Of a stretch of DNA of 64,000 nucleotides, positions 49,081 to 57,081 are shown piece by piece (the first letter of the stretch is position 1; each line of letters opens with the position of its first letter). The stretch is from Planctomycetaceae bacterium (GTDB lineage: Bacteria > Planctomycetota > Phycisphaerae > Tepidisphaerales > Tepidisphaeraceae): positions 93,176-157,175 of the forward strand of contig JAIYCY010000016.1 in NCBI GenBank assembly GCA_027487775.1, read 5' to 3'. Position numbers and translations under genes: made by a program. A model generated the notes under the pieces. It worked only from the letters and a program-made list of their open reading frames with translations, ran no database searches and had not been told where the DNA came from.

Positions 49081-49461
49081 ATGTCCGATTCCATCGCATC
49101 GCCCCAGGCGATCGAGACGACGCAGGTCGATTCGATTCGGGAGATCGAATCGATCAAACAGGTCGAACCGATCCAGCTGATCGAACCGATCAAGCTGATC
49201 GAAACGATCCCAAAGGTCGAATCGCCGGATCCGACATCCAGTTCCCAGGACGCAAGGCCGACGGACGCGAAGTCGTCGCAGAGGCGCGATGATCGGCCTG
49301 AGTTCACGATCGGATGCCCACCGCCTGTTGCGCGGAGCGAAACGCAGGCAGGCGATCCACGGATCGAACTGATCCGGCTCGCCGACTCACTCGCTCGCGA
49401 TCGCAGTGCTTCGTTGCTCGTTCGCTATCTGCAGCTTCGCCGCATGCTGATGTCGGCATGA
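49081..49461 (+). CDS. Small acidic protein between portal and capsid (possible scaffold)
   Basis: Unrecognised, 126 residues. The first half is a repeat of 'IExIKxIE' type ('IREIESIKQVEPIQLIEPIK') encoded by near-copies of GATCGAACCGATCAAGCT. The second half is polar and ends with a helix ('IRLADSLARDRSASLLVRYLQLRRMLMS'). AAAGGAG lies nine bases before the ATG at 49081. Its place between portal and capsid genes and its helical, charged make-up recall phage scaffolding proteins, but this is position-based inference. Confidence 0.5.
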   Translation: MSDSIASPQAIETTQVDSIREIESIKQVEPIQLIEPIKLIETIPKVESPDPTSSSQDARPTDAKSSQRRDDRPEFTIGCPPPVARSETQAGDPRIELIRLADSLARDRSASLLVRYLQLRRMLMSA

Positions 49462-49676
49462 CGGCGGTTCCGTCAGACAGCAGCCGGTGCGGCAACGACT
49501 GTCAGGGCATCTTGAACTGGCAACACGCACCGGCAGCAGCGCGAACATCGACCAGCAAGGGTCGCAAAAGCGATCGGTCGTTGAACCTTTTACTCATTCA
49601 GTCGTTCCGTTCAGTTCTCACCATTTTTCGAATCTTGATTGACGTTCAGAAACCATTTTCTCGAAGGAGACTCATC

Positions 49677-50816
49677 ATGTCATTCACTGGTAAAGCAACC
49701 TACTCCGCCGGCCCGAGCCTGCCCGAAATCGCCGAAGACGTCGCTGACCTCGTTGCGATTCAGAGCGTGCACGAAACGCCACTGCTCAGCGTGTTGGGTG
49801 ATCCGGCACGCGAAGCCCGCTCGACGTATCACGAGTGGCTTGAAGACGGCCCGGTCGGCAACACCACGACGATCTCCGACGTCGTTTCGTCCACCGTTTG
49901 GAGTGTCGCCGACATCAACATCTTCCGCGTCGGTGATCAGCTTCAGGTCGGAGCTTCCGAGCGCGCACTCGTCACCGCTGTCGACACTGCCAACACGCGG
50001 ATCACCGTCTCGCGCGGCTACGGCGGTACGGGAGCGGGCACTGTCGAGGAGGACGACGTCGTGATCAATCTCGGAAACGCCGCCCTCGAAGGGGCCGACG
50101 CTGGCACCGCTCGCTTCAGCGTTCGATCGCGCATCGGCAATTACACACAAATCTTCAGCACGACGCTCGAAGTCAGCGGCTCCGAACTCGCCGTGCGAAA
50201 GATCGGCGTGCGTGACGAAATGGACTACCAAAAGACCATGCGGCTTCGCGAACTGCTCCGCGATCTCGAAAACACTGTGATCAACGGCGTTGCCCCCGAA
50301 GCCAATCCTCAAGGCTCGGCAACCGTCCGACGGTCCATGCGCGGCATCCATAGCTTCATCAACACCAATCGACTCAGTCCCGGCACAGGCGACATCCCCT
50401 CAGGAAACTCTCTGACCGAAGAGATTCTCAACCGCTCGCTCCAGCAGGTCTGGCGCAACGGCCGCGGCAATGTCGATCTCATTCTCGTCAACGGACGTGA
50501 GAAGCGTCGCATCAATCAGTTCGTCGCGTCGCAGCGTCGTTTCTACAGCGTGAATGAAACCTACAAGGACATGGTCAGTGTGTACGAAAGCGATTTCGGC
50601 ACCTGCCGCATCGTCGTCAGTCGTAACGTCCCCGTGGGCTCGGTGCTGCTCCTGGATTCCAGTCGCATCGGCGTGCTTCCGCTCTCCGGCCGCAGCTTTC
50701 ACTATAAGCCGCTCGCGGCCACAGGAGATCGGGAATCCGGTCAACTGCTCGGCGAATACACGCTCGAATTCCGCGACGAAGCAGCACACGGCGTGATCGA
50801 AGGCTTCACCGCATAG
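49677..50816 (+). CDS. Major capsid protein, SU10 / DUF5309 family
   Basis: The 379-residue protein follows the SU10-type HK97-fold capsid family: N-terminal 'LPEIAEDVADLVAIQSVHETPLLSVLGD', 'YHEWLEDGPVG', 'RSRIGNYTQIFSTTLEVSGSELAVRKIGVRDEMDYQK', 'LLRDLENTVING', 'VDLILVNGREKRRINQF', 'MVSVYESDFGTCRIVVSRNVP' and 'LLGEYTLEFRDEAAHGVIEGF'. AAGGAG lies eight bases before the ATG at 49677; the frame is open upstream but overlaps the preceding gene. No prohead protease is seen. Confidence 0.85.
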   Translation: MSFTGKATYSAGPSLPEIAEDVADLVAIQSVHETPLLSVLGDPAREARSTYHEWLEDGPVGNTTTISDVVSSTVWSVADINIFRVGDQLQVGASERALVTAVDTANTRITVSRGYGGTGAGTVEEDDVVINLGNAALEGADAGTARFSVRSRIGNYTQIFSTTLEVSGSELAVRKIGVRDEMDYQKTMRLRELLRDLENTVINGVAPEANPQGSATVRRSMRGIHSFINTNRLSPGTGDIPSGNSLTEEILNRSLQQVWRNGRGNVDLILVNGREKRRINQFVASQRRFYSVNETYKDMVSVYESDFGTCRIVVSRNVPVGSVLLLDSSRIGVLPLSGRSFHYKPLAATGDRESGQLLGEYTLEFRDEAAHGVIEGFTA

Positions 50817-50855
50817 TCATCCATCGCACGCCCAAGCCCATCCAACATCATCACC

Positions 50856-50886
50856 CCCGATCGATCGCCTCAAACGGTCGATCGGG
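50856..50886 (+). terminator. Hairpin after the capsid gene (weak terminator or attenuator)
   Basis: A 12-base stem (CCCGATCGATCG / CGGTCGATCGGG, one wobble, 7-base loop) is followed only by CTTAAC, so termination may be partial. This would set the capsid level above that of the downstream genes. Confidence 0.5.
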
Positions 50887-50934
50887 CTTAACGGGTCCAT
50901 GCATGCAACTTCACCTTCGCAGATCGAGAGTCCC

Positions 50935-51642
50935 ATGAGCACACATCAACAACCATCACCAACAGCCTCGACAACATCACCAGCACAAAGCCCGACGCCA
51001 GCGGCGACGTTCTGCAGCGACGCCGATCTCCTGCTGTGGGAGCCAAACCTTGCGCGCTTCGCATGGCCTGCTGCAACCTGTGTGGAGCGCGGGCAAGCTC
51101 GGATCACGGGACGACAGATCGTCTGTCCCACTCCAGCACGGTCCCTACCCGACCCTTCATTCACCTTCGCCCGGCCGGGCGACCTCATTCACCTCAGATC
51201 CCGGTCATTCAACATCACGCGCGTTCTGCAGTTCGCACCGTCGAATGGTCGAATCACGCTGAATGATCCACCCGCGTTGAGCCATCGTGCGGAGTTGTCT
51301 GCAGAGCACACCGATGTCGAGTTCCGCATCATTCGCTTTGATCACGCGCGACAAATCGCAGCCCAAACCGTGCTCAATCTTTGCGGCATCGATCCGGGCC
51401 ATCAGGTCGCGGACGCTTCGCGCCTGCGTCGGCCAACGGTGTTGGCGACACTCGAGATCATCCACAGTCTGCTCGCATCCGCGGGTGGAGAACAGGCAAG
51501 TGATCTGATCGTGAGGCAGCAGCTTTACGCCCGCCTCTTCCGGCGCGCGTTGAAGATGTTGCGCGTCGAGATCATGGAGCCACCCGCCGTCTCCGGGTTC
51601 AGATTCGCCTCGCCCGACCTGCGCTCGCTGCGTTGTGCGTGA
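50935..51642 (+). CDS. Head-island protein of unknown function (connector-like by position)
   Basis: Not recognised. The 235-residue protein has a Thr/Ser/Pro-rich start (about 35 residues), a middle with short beta strands ('GDLIHLRSRSFNITRVLQFA' and 'RITLNDPPAL') and a helical C-terminal half ('LIVRQQLYARLFRRALKMLRVEI'). In tailed phages the gene after the capsid often encodes a head-tail connector, and the beta-then-helix layout does not exclude it. GAGAG lies just before the ATG at 50935; an earlier ATG at 50899 is in frame. Confidence 0.55.
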   Translation: MSTHQQPSPTASTTSPAQSPTPAATFCSDADLLLWEPNLARFAWPAATCVERGQARITGRQIVCPTPARSLPDPSFTFARPGDLIHLRSRSFNITRVLQFAPSNGRITLNDPPALSHRAELSAEHTDVEFRIIRFDHARQIAAQTVLNLCGIDPGHQVADASRLRRPTVLATLEIIHSLLASAGGEQASDLIVRQQLYARLFRRALKMLRVEIMEPPAVSGFRFASPDLRSLRCA

Positions 51643-51691
51643 CCCGTTGATTCAAATCGATTGACGAACTCATTCAGCAAGGAGACCCCAC

Positions 51692-51931
51692 ATGGAACCC
51701 GAAACACTCTTCAATCAATTCGCCAGCTTCGGCGCAGCCGGCCTCATGGGCGCGATGTGGCTTTGGGAACGTCGCAGCAGCGCTCGACGCGAACAACAGC
51801 TCGACGAATCCCACGCCCGCATCGTCACCGACGCTGCCAAGATCGACGCGTTGGTCGAACTCATTCGTCAAAACACCCAGGCCATGACCCGGCTCGCCGC
51901 CCTGCTCGAGAATCCTGAACGCAACGCCTGA
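51692..51931 (+). CDS. Small holin-like membrane protein (79 residues)
   Basis: One N-terminal hydrophobic segment ('QFASFGAAGLMGAMWLWERR') is followed by a charged helix ('SSARREQQLDESHARIVTDAAK') and a second helix. This layout resembles BhlA/UviB-type phage holins, which have a single membrane segment and a charged coiled tail. A perfect AAGGAG lies eight bases before the ATG. No endolysin gene is adjacent, so lytic function is not shown. Confidence 0.55.
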   Translation: MEPETLFNQFASFGAAGLMGAMWLWERRSSARREQQLDESHARIVTDAAKIDALVELIRQNTQAMTRLAALLENPERNA

Positions 51932-52011
51932 ACATCATCGAGTCCGCGCGGTGTCATCGACAGGCCAAACACGTTTTCGGCTTCATTCATTCCAACCTCG
52001 GAGAACCAATC

Positions 52012-52503
52012 ATGATCAACGAAACAACGATCCGCCGATCCTCTGTGGCACGACGTCGCAATTCTCTGCTAGCCGCCGTCGGATTGCTATTGGCCGGGAG
52101 CGGAGGATGCGCGCCTTACGTCACGCTCAAGAGCGATCTGCTCAGTCAGACCGATCGCGCCGTCGCATCATTGGAGCAATCTTCCGTTGATCGTCGCCGT
52201 CTCATCGATGAGCTGCGTCGGGCGCGCATCGATCGTTTGAATGAAGCATTCGACGCAGACGTTCGCAGTCAGGTCGAGCTTTCGCATGCATGGGTTATCG
52301 ATCACCGTCGCGCCTACGCCGTCGGGATTGATGGTATCGAGCGATCCACGCAACAGACCGAGCGATCTCTCGACGCCGATCTGGCCAACGCACGCGCCGC
52401 ACGCGCGGCCATCCTCCAGCTTCGCGCGCTTCACGAACGCGAAGCCAACTGGCTCACATTGATCCACAGCAGACCGTCGAACCTTCAAAACACTCCCGAT
52501 TAA
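52012..52503 (+). CDS. Small lipoprotein in the head island (possible spanin-like)
   Basis: A type II signal peptide with an Arg-rich start ('RRNSLLAAVGLLLAGSGGC', Cys about residue 33) leads into about 130 residues of predicted helix rich in Arg, Glu and Ala ('RAVASLEQSSVDRRRLIDELRRARIDRLNEAF' in pieces). The closeness to a holin-like gene recalls outer-membrane spanin subunits of phages, but the similarity is only in layout. CGGAGA precedes the ATG at 52012 by nine bases. Confidence 0.6.
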   Translation: MINETTIRRSSVARRRNSLLAAVGLLLAGSGGCAPYVTLKSDLLSQTDRAVASLEQSSVDRRRLIDELRRARIDRLNEAFDADVRSQVELSHAWVIDHRRAYAVGIDGIERSTQQTERSLDADLANARAARAAILQLRALHEREANWLTLIHSRPSNLQNTPD

Positions 52504-52554
52504 ACCCGCCGCGTCGTCTTTCAACATCGACCATTCATCGAGACAGGAGCAACA

Positions 52555-52806
52555 ATGACCGCACAAGAGATCAAGCAACTCGTTGAACGCGCCATCGGCT
52601 CGGAGTGGCCGGGCTTTGCCGAGCGGCATCCGCTGCTCGCCCGCGCACTTGATCGCGATCTGCTGACCGAGCACGTCGCCGATCGCATCGAAGACGATCC
52701 CGACTTCCAGAGGACGCTCGCTCACGCCCGCGCCGTCGCCGCGGGCTTCGACGTCTTGCATCCGATCATCGAGCGACTGGTCCGTCGCATCCTCGCGGGA
52801 ATCTGA
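52555..52806 (+). CDS. Small helical protein (83 residues), end of head island
   Basis: Not recognised. The protein is soluble and mostly helical ('AQEIKQLVERAIGSEWPGFAERHP', 'LTEHVADRIEDDPDFQRTLAHAR'), with no signal peptide. AGGAG lies seven bases before the ATG. It is the last gene of the run and ends about 30 bases before the convergent heptosyltransferase gene. Confidence 0.6.
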   Translation: MTAQEIKQLVERAIGSEWPGFAERHPLLARALDRDLLTEHVADRIEDDPDFQRTLAHARAVAAGFDVLHPIIERLVRRILAGI

Positions 52807-52834
52807 TCACGACGCTTCATCCCATGACATGATC

Positions 52835-53770
52835 TCACGCCGTCGCCACGCCGAGTCCGGCAACGACGGAATCAACGCCCAGATCGCTCAGCGGATCATG
52901 TCGGCTCACATGGACGCGCGGCCCGATGGGTTTCCAGAGTCGCTCACGACTCGAACCTCCGAAGAGGATGACCGATGGCAATCCACACAGACCCGCAAGA
53001 TGCCCCGGCCCGCTGTCGTTGCCAATGAAAGCGCTCGCGGACCGCATCGTGCCGAGCAGTTCAACGCCGTCCTTGGCGAGCATCAACGCGCCCGCCGATC
53101 TCAGGGCTTCGATCTGCGTGCGCGTCAATGATTCGAAATCGTCGTTGCCCAGGACAAACTTCGCATTCCCCGATCGTTCTGCGTTCAGGCGATGCACGAG
53201 ATCGATGTACTTTTCGAGCGGCCAGCGTTTTTCGGGCGAACCCGCGCCCGGATGCACCAAGACCGGCGCAGGCGACTTCTTGGCCGCATACAAACCGCGC
53301 GACTGCAACACGCGGAGCATGCTCGCGGTCGCAAGATGCAACATCTGTTCGCCCGCCAATTGCCCGACGTGCCAGTCCGTGATGTGCCCCGGCCAATCCT
53401 CAGGCGGTCTCGGATTCAAGCAGATCAGCCGGGCTTCCTGCGAGAGTTCCCGAAAGCGCTTCGCCCACGCGTCTGTTCCGCTGGACACAAAGCTGATCGC
53501 CAGCGTCGTTCGCTCGAGAATCTGCCTCGAGGCATCCGGGATCGTCGCGTCGTGGACAAACAGGCCGGAAAAATGATCTGCGTTTCGCCATTCCACGCCA
53601 AGCGCACTGGCCGCCAGATCACCGCGCGACGGCGTCGTCACATAGACCACTCGATGTTGCGGCATCGACCGCGCCAAGGCGAGCGCGATCGGCCAGGTGA
53701 CGAGGAAATCTCCGAGTGCAGCCTGATGAAAGATGAGGACCGTGTTACGCAAAGGCAGCTTCCAACTCAT
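52835..53770 (-). CDS. Glycosyltransferase family 9 (heptosyltransferase-like)
   Basis: The protein has the ADP-heptose transferase fold: 'VLIFHQAALGDFLVTWPIALALAR' at the N-terminus, 'PVLVHPGAGSPEKRWPLEKYIDLVHRL' and 'FVLGNDDFE' in the second domain, and the nucleotide-sugar site 'AFIGNDSGPGHLAGLCGLPSVILFGGSS'. Such enzymes build the LPS core, which fits a diderm envelope. 311 residues is family length. It lies 129 bases downstream of the IspD-like gene on the same strand. Confidence 0.88.
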   Translation of the reverse strand: MSWKLPLRNTVLIFHQAALGDFLVTWPIALALARSMPQHRVVYVTTPSRGDLAASALGVEWRNADHFSGLFVHDATIPDASRQILERTTLAISFVSSGTDAWAKRFRELSQEARLICLNPRPPEDWPGHITDWHVGQLAGEQMLHLATASMLRVLQSRGLYAAKKSPAPVLVHPGAGSPEKRWPLEKYIDLVHRLNAERSGNAKFVLGNDDFESLTRTQIEALRSAGALMLAKDGVELLGTMRSASAFIGNDSGPGHLAGLCGLPSVILFGGSSRERLWKPIGPRVHVSRHDPLSDLGVDSVVAGLGVATA

Positions 53771-53899
53771 GCGAACTGACCGATCCGATGCAACCCGACC
53801 GATCCCCGCATCAACATCACCTTACCAGTGTCATCTGTATTCAACGAACCCGAGTCATGACCGCAGAGCCATCACGCCCGGGGTATCACTCCCGCGCGC

Positions 53900-54595
53900 T
53901 CACCACTGCGCTTCTTCGAATGGATTCGTCGAGGCCTTGGGCTTCGGTTTGGGTACCAGCGGCAAGAGCGCCCGAGCGATCGATCCATCCGCACTCCCGC
54001 CGACACGGACGTTGATCGGCGAGCTTTCCAGTGGGACGAGGCGCGACAAGACGCCCATCGGGCCGGTCTTGACGAGTTGTTCAAAGACGTCGCGTTTCAG
54101 GCACCATGGCGTGAGCAGTTGCCGCAGCGATTTAGCTGCTCGGAGGTCGGTCAGTGTGCCCGATTCGTCGACACTCACCAGCCCCGCATGCACAGGCCCC
54201 ACGAGCGCGACCGCGGCCGATTTCCGTGCGGCCTCCATCAGCGCGTCCACGTCAAGCGGACTGACCAAGGGCCTCGACGCATCATGCAGAATCACGTGCG
54301 TCACGTCGGCGGGCATCTTCTCGATGGAAGCGGCCATTTGCTCGCGTAGACCCGGTCCCGCCGTCACCGCGCGAATTCCGAGGATCATGAGATGGCTCGA
54401 CAGTTTTCGCTTGATCTCCTCCGCCTCGTCCGGCAAGAGCACCGCCGTGATCTGCGTGATCGAATCGCGATTCACAAACAACTCAAGCGATCGCAGCAGC
54501 GACTCGCGCCCGTCGATCTTCAGCATCGCCCCGCCGGCACATCCACCCACATCCGGCGCGGTAAAGACGACCGCACCAAAGACAAGCTCTCCCAC
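53900..54595 (-). CDS. IspD-like nucleotidyltransferase with a degenerate CTP-binding loop
   Basis: The C-terminal two thirds follow 2-C-methyl-D-erythritol 4-phosphate cytidylyltransferase (IspD): 'THVILHDASRPLVSPLDVDALMEAARKSAAVALVGPV' (in pieces, metal-binding Asp present), 'TLTDLRAAKSLRQLLTPWCLKRDVFEQL' where IspD has TPQ-x-F, and an Asp/Ser-rich end. However, the N-terminal loop that should read AAGxGxRMGxxxPKQ is 'TAPDVGGCAGGAMLKIDG', without the Arg and Lys that hold CTP. It may be a divergent IspD or have another substrate. I start at the GTG at 54595, six bases after AAGGAG, giving 231 residues, the normal IspD length. Confidence 0.65.
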   Translation of the reverse strand: MGELVFGAVVFTAPDVGGCAGGAMLKIDGRESLLRSLELFVNRDSITQITAVLLPDEAEEIKRKLSSHLMILGIRAVTAGPGLREQMAASIEKMPADVTHVILHDASRPLVSPLDVDALMEAARKSAAVALVGPVHAGLVSVDESGTLTDLRAAKSLRQLLTPWCLKRDVFEQLVKTGPMGVLSRLVPLESSPINVRVGGSADGSIARALLPLVPKPKPKASTNPFEEAQW

Positions 54596-54757
54596 GACCG
54601 ACTCCTTGAAAGAATCCAAGTCCGCATGGTCAGATTCTTACCGAAGAAACTCAAGCCAGAGCCGCGCAGTTGCCAGTCCATCCCGACTCGGATCGATCTC
54701 ACCCTCTTTGACATCCACTTGACAGCCGCCAGACAGCGGCCAGGCAGCATCTTTGTG

Positions 54758-54910
54758 TCACTTCGCCGGTTTGGTCGCCGGGGCAGCGGGCCCGGGCACG
54801 CGAAGCGTCGTCCCGCAATGCGAACACTTCACGACCTTTCCACGGGCATCATCGGGGACGATCAGCACCTTTCGGCACTTGAGGTTGGGACATAGCAGTG
54901 TCGCTGGCAT
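54758..54910 (-). CDS. Small zinc-ribbon protein (50 residues)
   Basis: Translation from 54910 gives MPATLLCPNLKCRKVLIVPD then DARGKVVKCSHCGTTLRVPG and a Pro/Ala/Lys tail. Two Cys pairs (C-x4-C and C-x2-C, about 16 residues apart) form a zinc ribbon of the MJ0042-like type common in planctomycetes, usually at the N-terminus of larger proteins. Here it stands alone and may be an RNA-polymerase- or nucleic-acid-associated peptide; no function is known. Its stop codon is at 54758-54760. Confidence 0.7.
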   Translation of the reverse strand: MPATLLCPNLKCRKVLIVPDDARGKVVKCSHCGTTLRVPGPAAPATKPAK

Positions 54911-55043
54911 GGCGGTTTCAGGGAAATCTCGGCTCCCGTTCAGGTATATCGGATGCCCGCTGATGAAGGGTTGATAGTTCTACCGATTCCAGACGACCGA
55001 TAACACCTCGCGCCGGCCCGCGTGCCAAAATGTGGCGAATGTA

Positions 55044-56024
55044 TCACCCCGGAATCTCGAGCTTTCCCACAAGTTCTGCGAGCGACTTGGAGCCTGATTT
55101 TCGACAATATTCTGCAACGCCCTCGGAGATCCGTTCTGGCGTCGATGGATCGATGAACAGCGCTGTCCCGATCGCCACCGCACTGGCACCGGCCAGCACG
55201 AATTCGATCGCGTCCTGCCAGGTTTGCACCCCACCCATGCCCACCAGCGGTACGCCCGCATCACGCGCGACGCGTCGATACACCCGATTCACCATCGCAA
55301 GCGCGATGGGCTTGATCGCCGGCCCGCTCAGTCCGCCCGTCACGTTCGCAAGTCGCGGCTTCCGCTTATAGATGTCAATCGACATCGCAGTGAACGTATT
55401 CACCAGGCTCAGCGCGTTCGCCCCACCTGCGATCGCAGCCTCCGCCGTGACCGAAATGTCCTCCACGTTCGGACTCAGCTTCACGATCAGCGGCTTATCC
55501 GGCACGCTCCCCTTCACCTCACGGATCAGTTCCTTGAGCAACTTCGGATTCGTCCCGAACGTCAAACCGTCACTCACATTCGGACAACTCACGTTCAGTT
55601 CGATCCCGCGGACACAAGCGATCCCCGCCACGCCCGCAGTCGTCTTGACATAGTCGTCTACGCTGTGACCGGCCACGTTCACGATCACCGGGCAGGGCAT
55701 CGTTTCCAGAAGCGGAACCTTTTCATCCAGGAATCGCGCAAGTCCCACGTTCGCCAGACCGATCGCGTTCAGCATTCCCGCGCGCGTCTCCACGATGCGT
55801 TGCGGCTGATTTCCCGGCCGCTCGTGCAGCGTGATCGACTTGGTCACAAACGCGCCCAGCTTCGACAGATCGGTAAACTCCGCATATTCCAACGCATACC
55901 CGCACGTCCCCGAACACGTCATCGTAGGCATCCCCAATCGCAGCCCCGCCAGATCGACCGAAAGATCGACATCCACCGACGGGTTCACGTCGACCGACGG
56001 ATTCACGTCCAACTGTGACATCAT
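55044..56024 (-). CDS. pyrD: Dihydroorotate dehydrogenase, class 1 (PyrD)
   Basis: PyrD oxidises dihydroorotate to orotate in pyrimidine synthesis using FMN. Motifs: 'GYALEYAEFTDLSKLGAFVTKSIT', 'NAIGLANVGLARFL', the catalytic Cys in 'IELNVSCPNVSDG', 'PLIVKLSPNVEDI', 'GGLSGPAIKPIALAMVNRVYR' and 'GMGGVQTWQDAIEFVLAGASAVAIGTAL'. A Cys rather than Ser base makes it class 1B-like, which usually needs PyrK; no pyrK is adjacent. The N-terminus carries a curious repeat 'VDVNPSVDVNPSVDVDLSVD'. The start is one of two adjacent ATGs (56024 or 56021). Confidence 0.92.
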   Translation of the reverse strand: MMSQLDVNPSVDVNPSVDVDLSVDLAGLRLGMPTMTCSGTCGYALEYAEFTDLSKLGAFVTKSITLHERPGNQPQRIVETRAGMLNAIGLANVGLARFLDEKVPLLETMPCPVIVNVAGHSVDDYVKTTAGVAGIACVRGIELNVSCPNVSDGLTFGTNPKLLKELIREVKGSVPDKPLIVKLSPNVEDISVTAEAAIAGGANALSLVNTFTAMSIDIYKRKPRLANVTGGLSGPAIKPIALAMVNRVYRRVARDAGVPLVGMGGVQTWQDAIEFVLAGASAVAIGTALFIDPSTPERISEGVAEYCRKSGSKSLAELVGKLEIPG

Positions 56025-56097
56025 GCTTCCCTTCTATCAGTGGATGACATCGCGTTCCACTTCCTGAAACCCACGCAAACGCTTCCTTCCGCCCGTC

Positions 56098-57081
56098 TCA
56101 CGCCGAAGCCGGCGGTGCGAGTTGATTCAGCAGCGTTACAAACCGTTCGGGCGGCGTGATGTCGAGTGTCGGTTGACCGCCCTCGCCTTCGACGATTTTG
56201 GTGTCAAGGCGATGAAACTCCCCCGCCGCGTCGCGCCAATACATCTGGTCGCTGATCGAGCCCGGGCCATCGGTGTAGAGTTTGATCCCCATGCCGATCA
56301 TGGACGGAATCACTTTCACGACGTCGATGTGTTCGATCGGAAAGACCATGACGGCATGTCGATTCGGGACCATCACCATCGAGCCGTGCGTGCCGATCAA
56401 ACCCGGATAGGACGGCAGGTCAAGGGCGTGCGTGGCCAGATAATGATCTTCGCCGAGCAGCACGCGTATGACGAGTTGTTCTTCCTCATCGAGCGGTACG
56501 CGCTCCACCTGCATCGCGCCGCTGGCCAGCGTGTTGCGTTTGGCGCGCTCCAGCACCTGATCCGCGCTCTTGTTCCATTTTTCAAGCCACTTTCGAGTCA
56601 GCGTCTGCGTCAGTTGGGGAAAATCGATCACCACCACGCTCGCCACGCCGGGCAGATCGACGCGCCAGACCATGTCGAGCCCGCGTCCTTCTTCGGTGTA
56701 TGCGATCGGAAACAGGCGCAGTCGCAGCATCTCCGCCGCCCGCTCGTAATCGCCGGCGACTTCTTCCCATGTTCGCTGCGTCTCCTGCCCGCTCGTCACC
56801 AGCGTAAAGTGCCGTTCGATCAAGGTCGGCCATGCATCATCATCGGTCGCCGCGAGGTGCTGTGCGAGATTCTGCAGACCCATCGTCAGCGGTTTCTCGT
56901 CACCCGGCAGCTTGATCCGCACTGTACCGCTCGTCACCTCAACTGCATCCCCTCCGAGTCGTGCGACTTCGTCACCGACGAGTGATTCGAGTCGCTCGAA
57001 TCGTTCCAGCGGCAGAAACTTCGCCCACTCCGGCACGACCCGCTTCGCTCGCCTTCTTTTGAACAGCCACCCCAGCATCAT
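56098..57081 (-). CDS. Conserved protein of unknown function (DUF1444-like), coupled to the RbsD-like gene
   Basis: A 327-residue soluble protein starting 'MMLGWLFKRRRAKRVVPEW' with basic residues, then 'LPLERFERLESLVGDEVARLGGDAVEV', a strand-rich middle ('ALDLPSYPGLIGTHGSMVMVPNRHAVMVFPIE') and an acidic end. The pattern is reminiscent of DUF1444, but I cannot confirm it. Its ATG overlaps the TGA of the RbsD-like gene (ATGA), so the two are probably translated together. Confidence 0.6.
   Translation of the reverse strand: MMLGWLFKRRRAKRVVPEWAKFLPLERFERLESLVGDEVARLGGDAVEVTSGTVRIKLPGDEKPLTMGLQNLAQHLAATDDDAWPTLIERHFTLVTSGQETQRTWEEVAGDYERAAEMLRLRLFPIAYTEEGRGLDMVWRVDLPGVASVVVIDFPQLTQTLTRKWLEKWNKSADQVLERAKRNTLASGAMQVERVPLDEEEQLVIRVLLGEDHYLATHALDLPSYPGLIGTHGSMVMVPNRHAVMVFPIEHIDVVKVIPSMIGMGIKLYTDGPGSISDQMYWRDAAGEFHRLDTKIVEGEGGQPTLDITPPERFVTLLNQLAPPASA

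Noticed and set aside
47260..52840. Attachment-site direct repeats around the head island
   Set aside because: I looked for matching segments at both borders and found none. There is no tRNA or integrase either, so integration by site-specific recombination is not supported.
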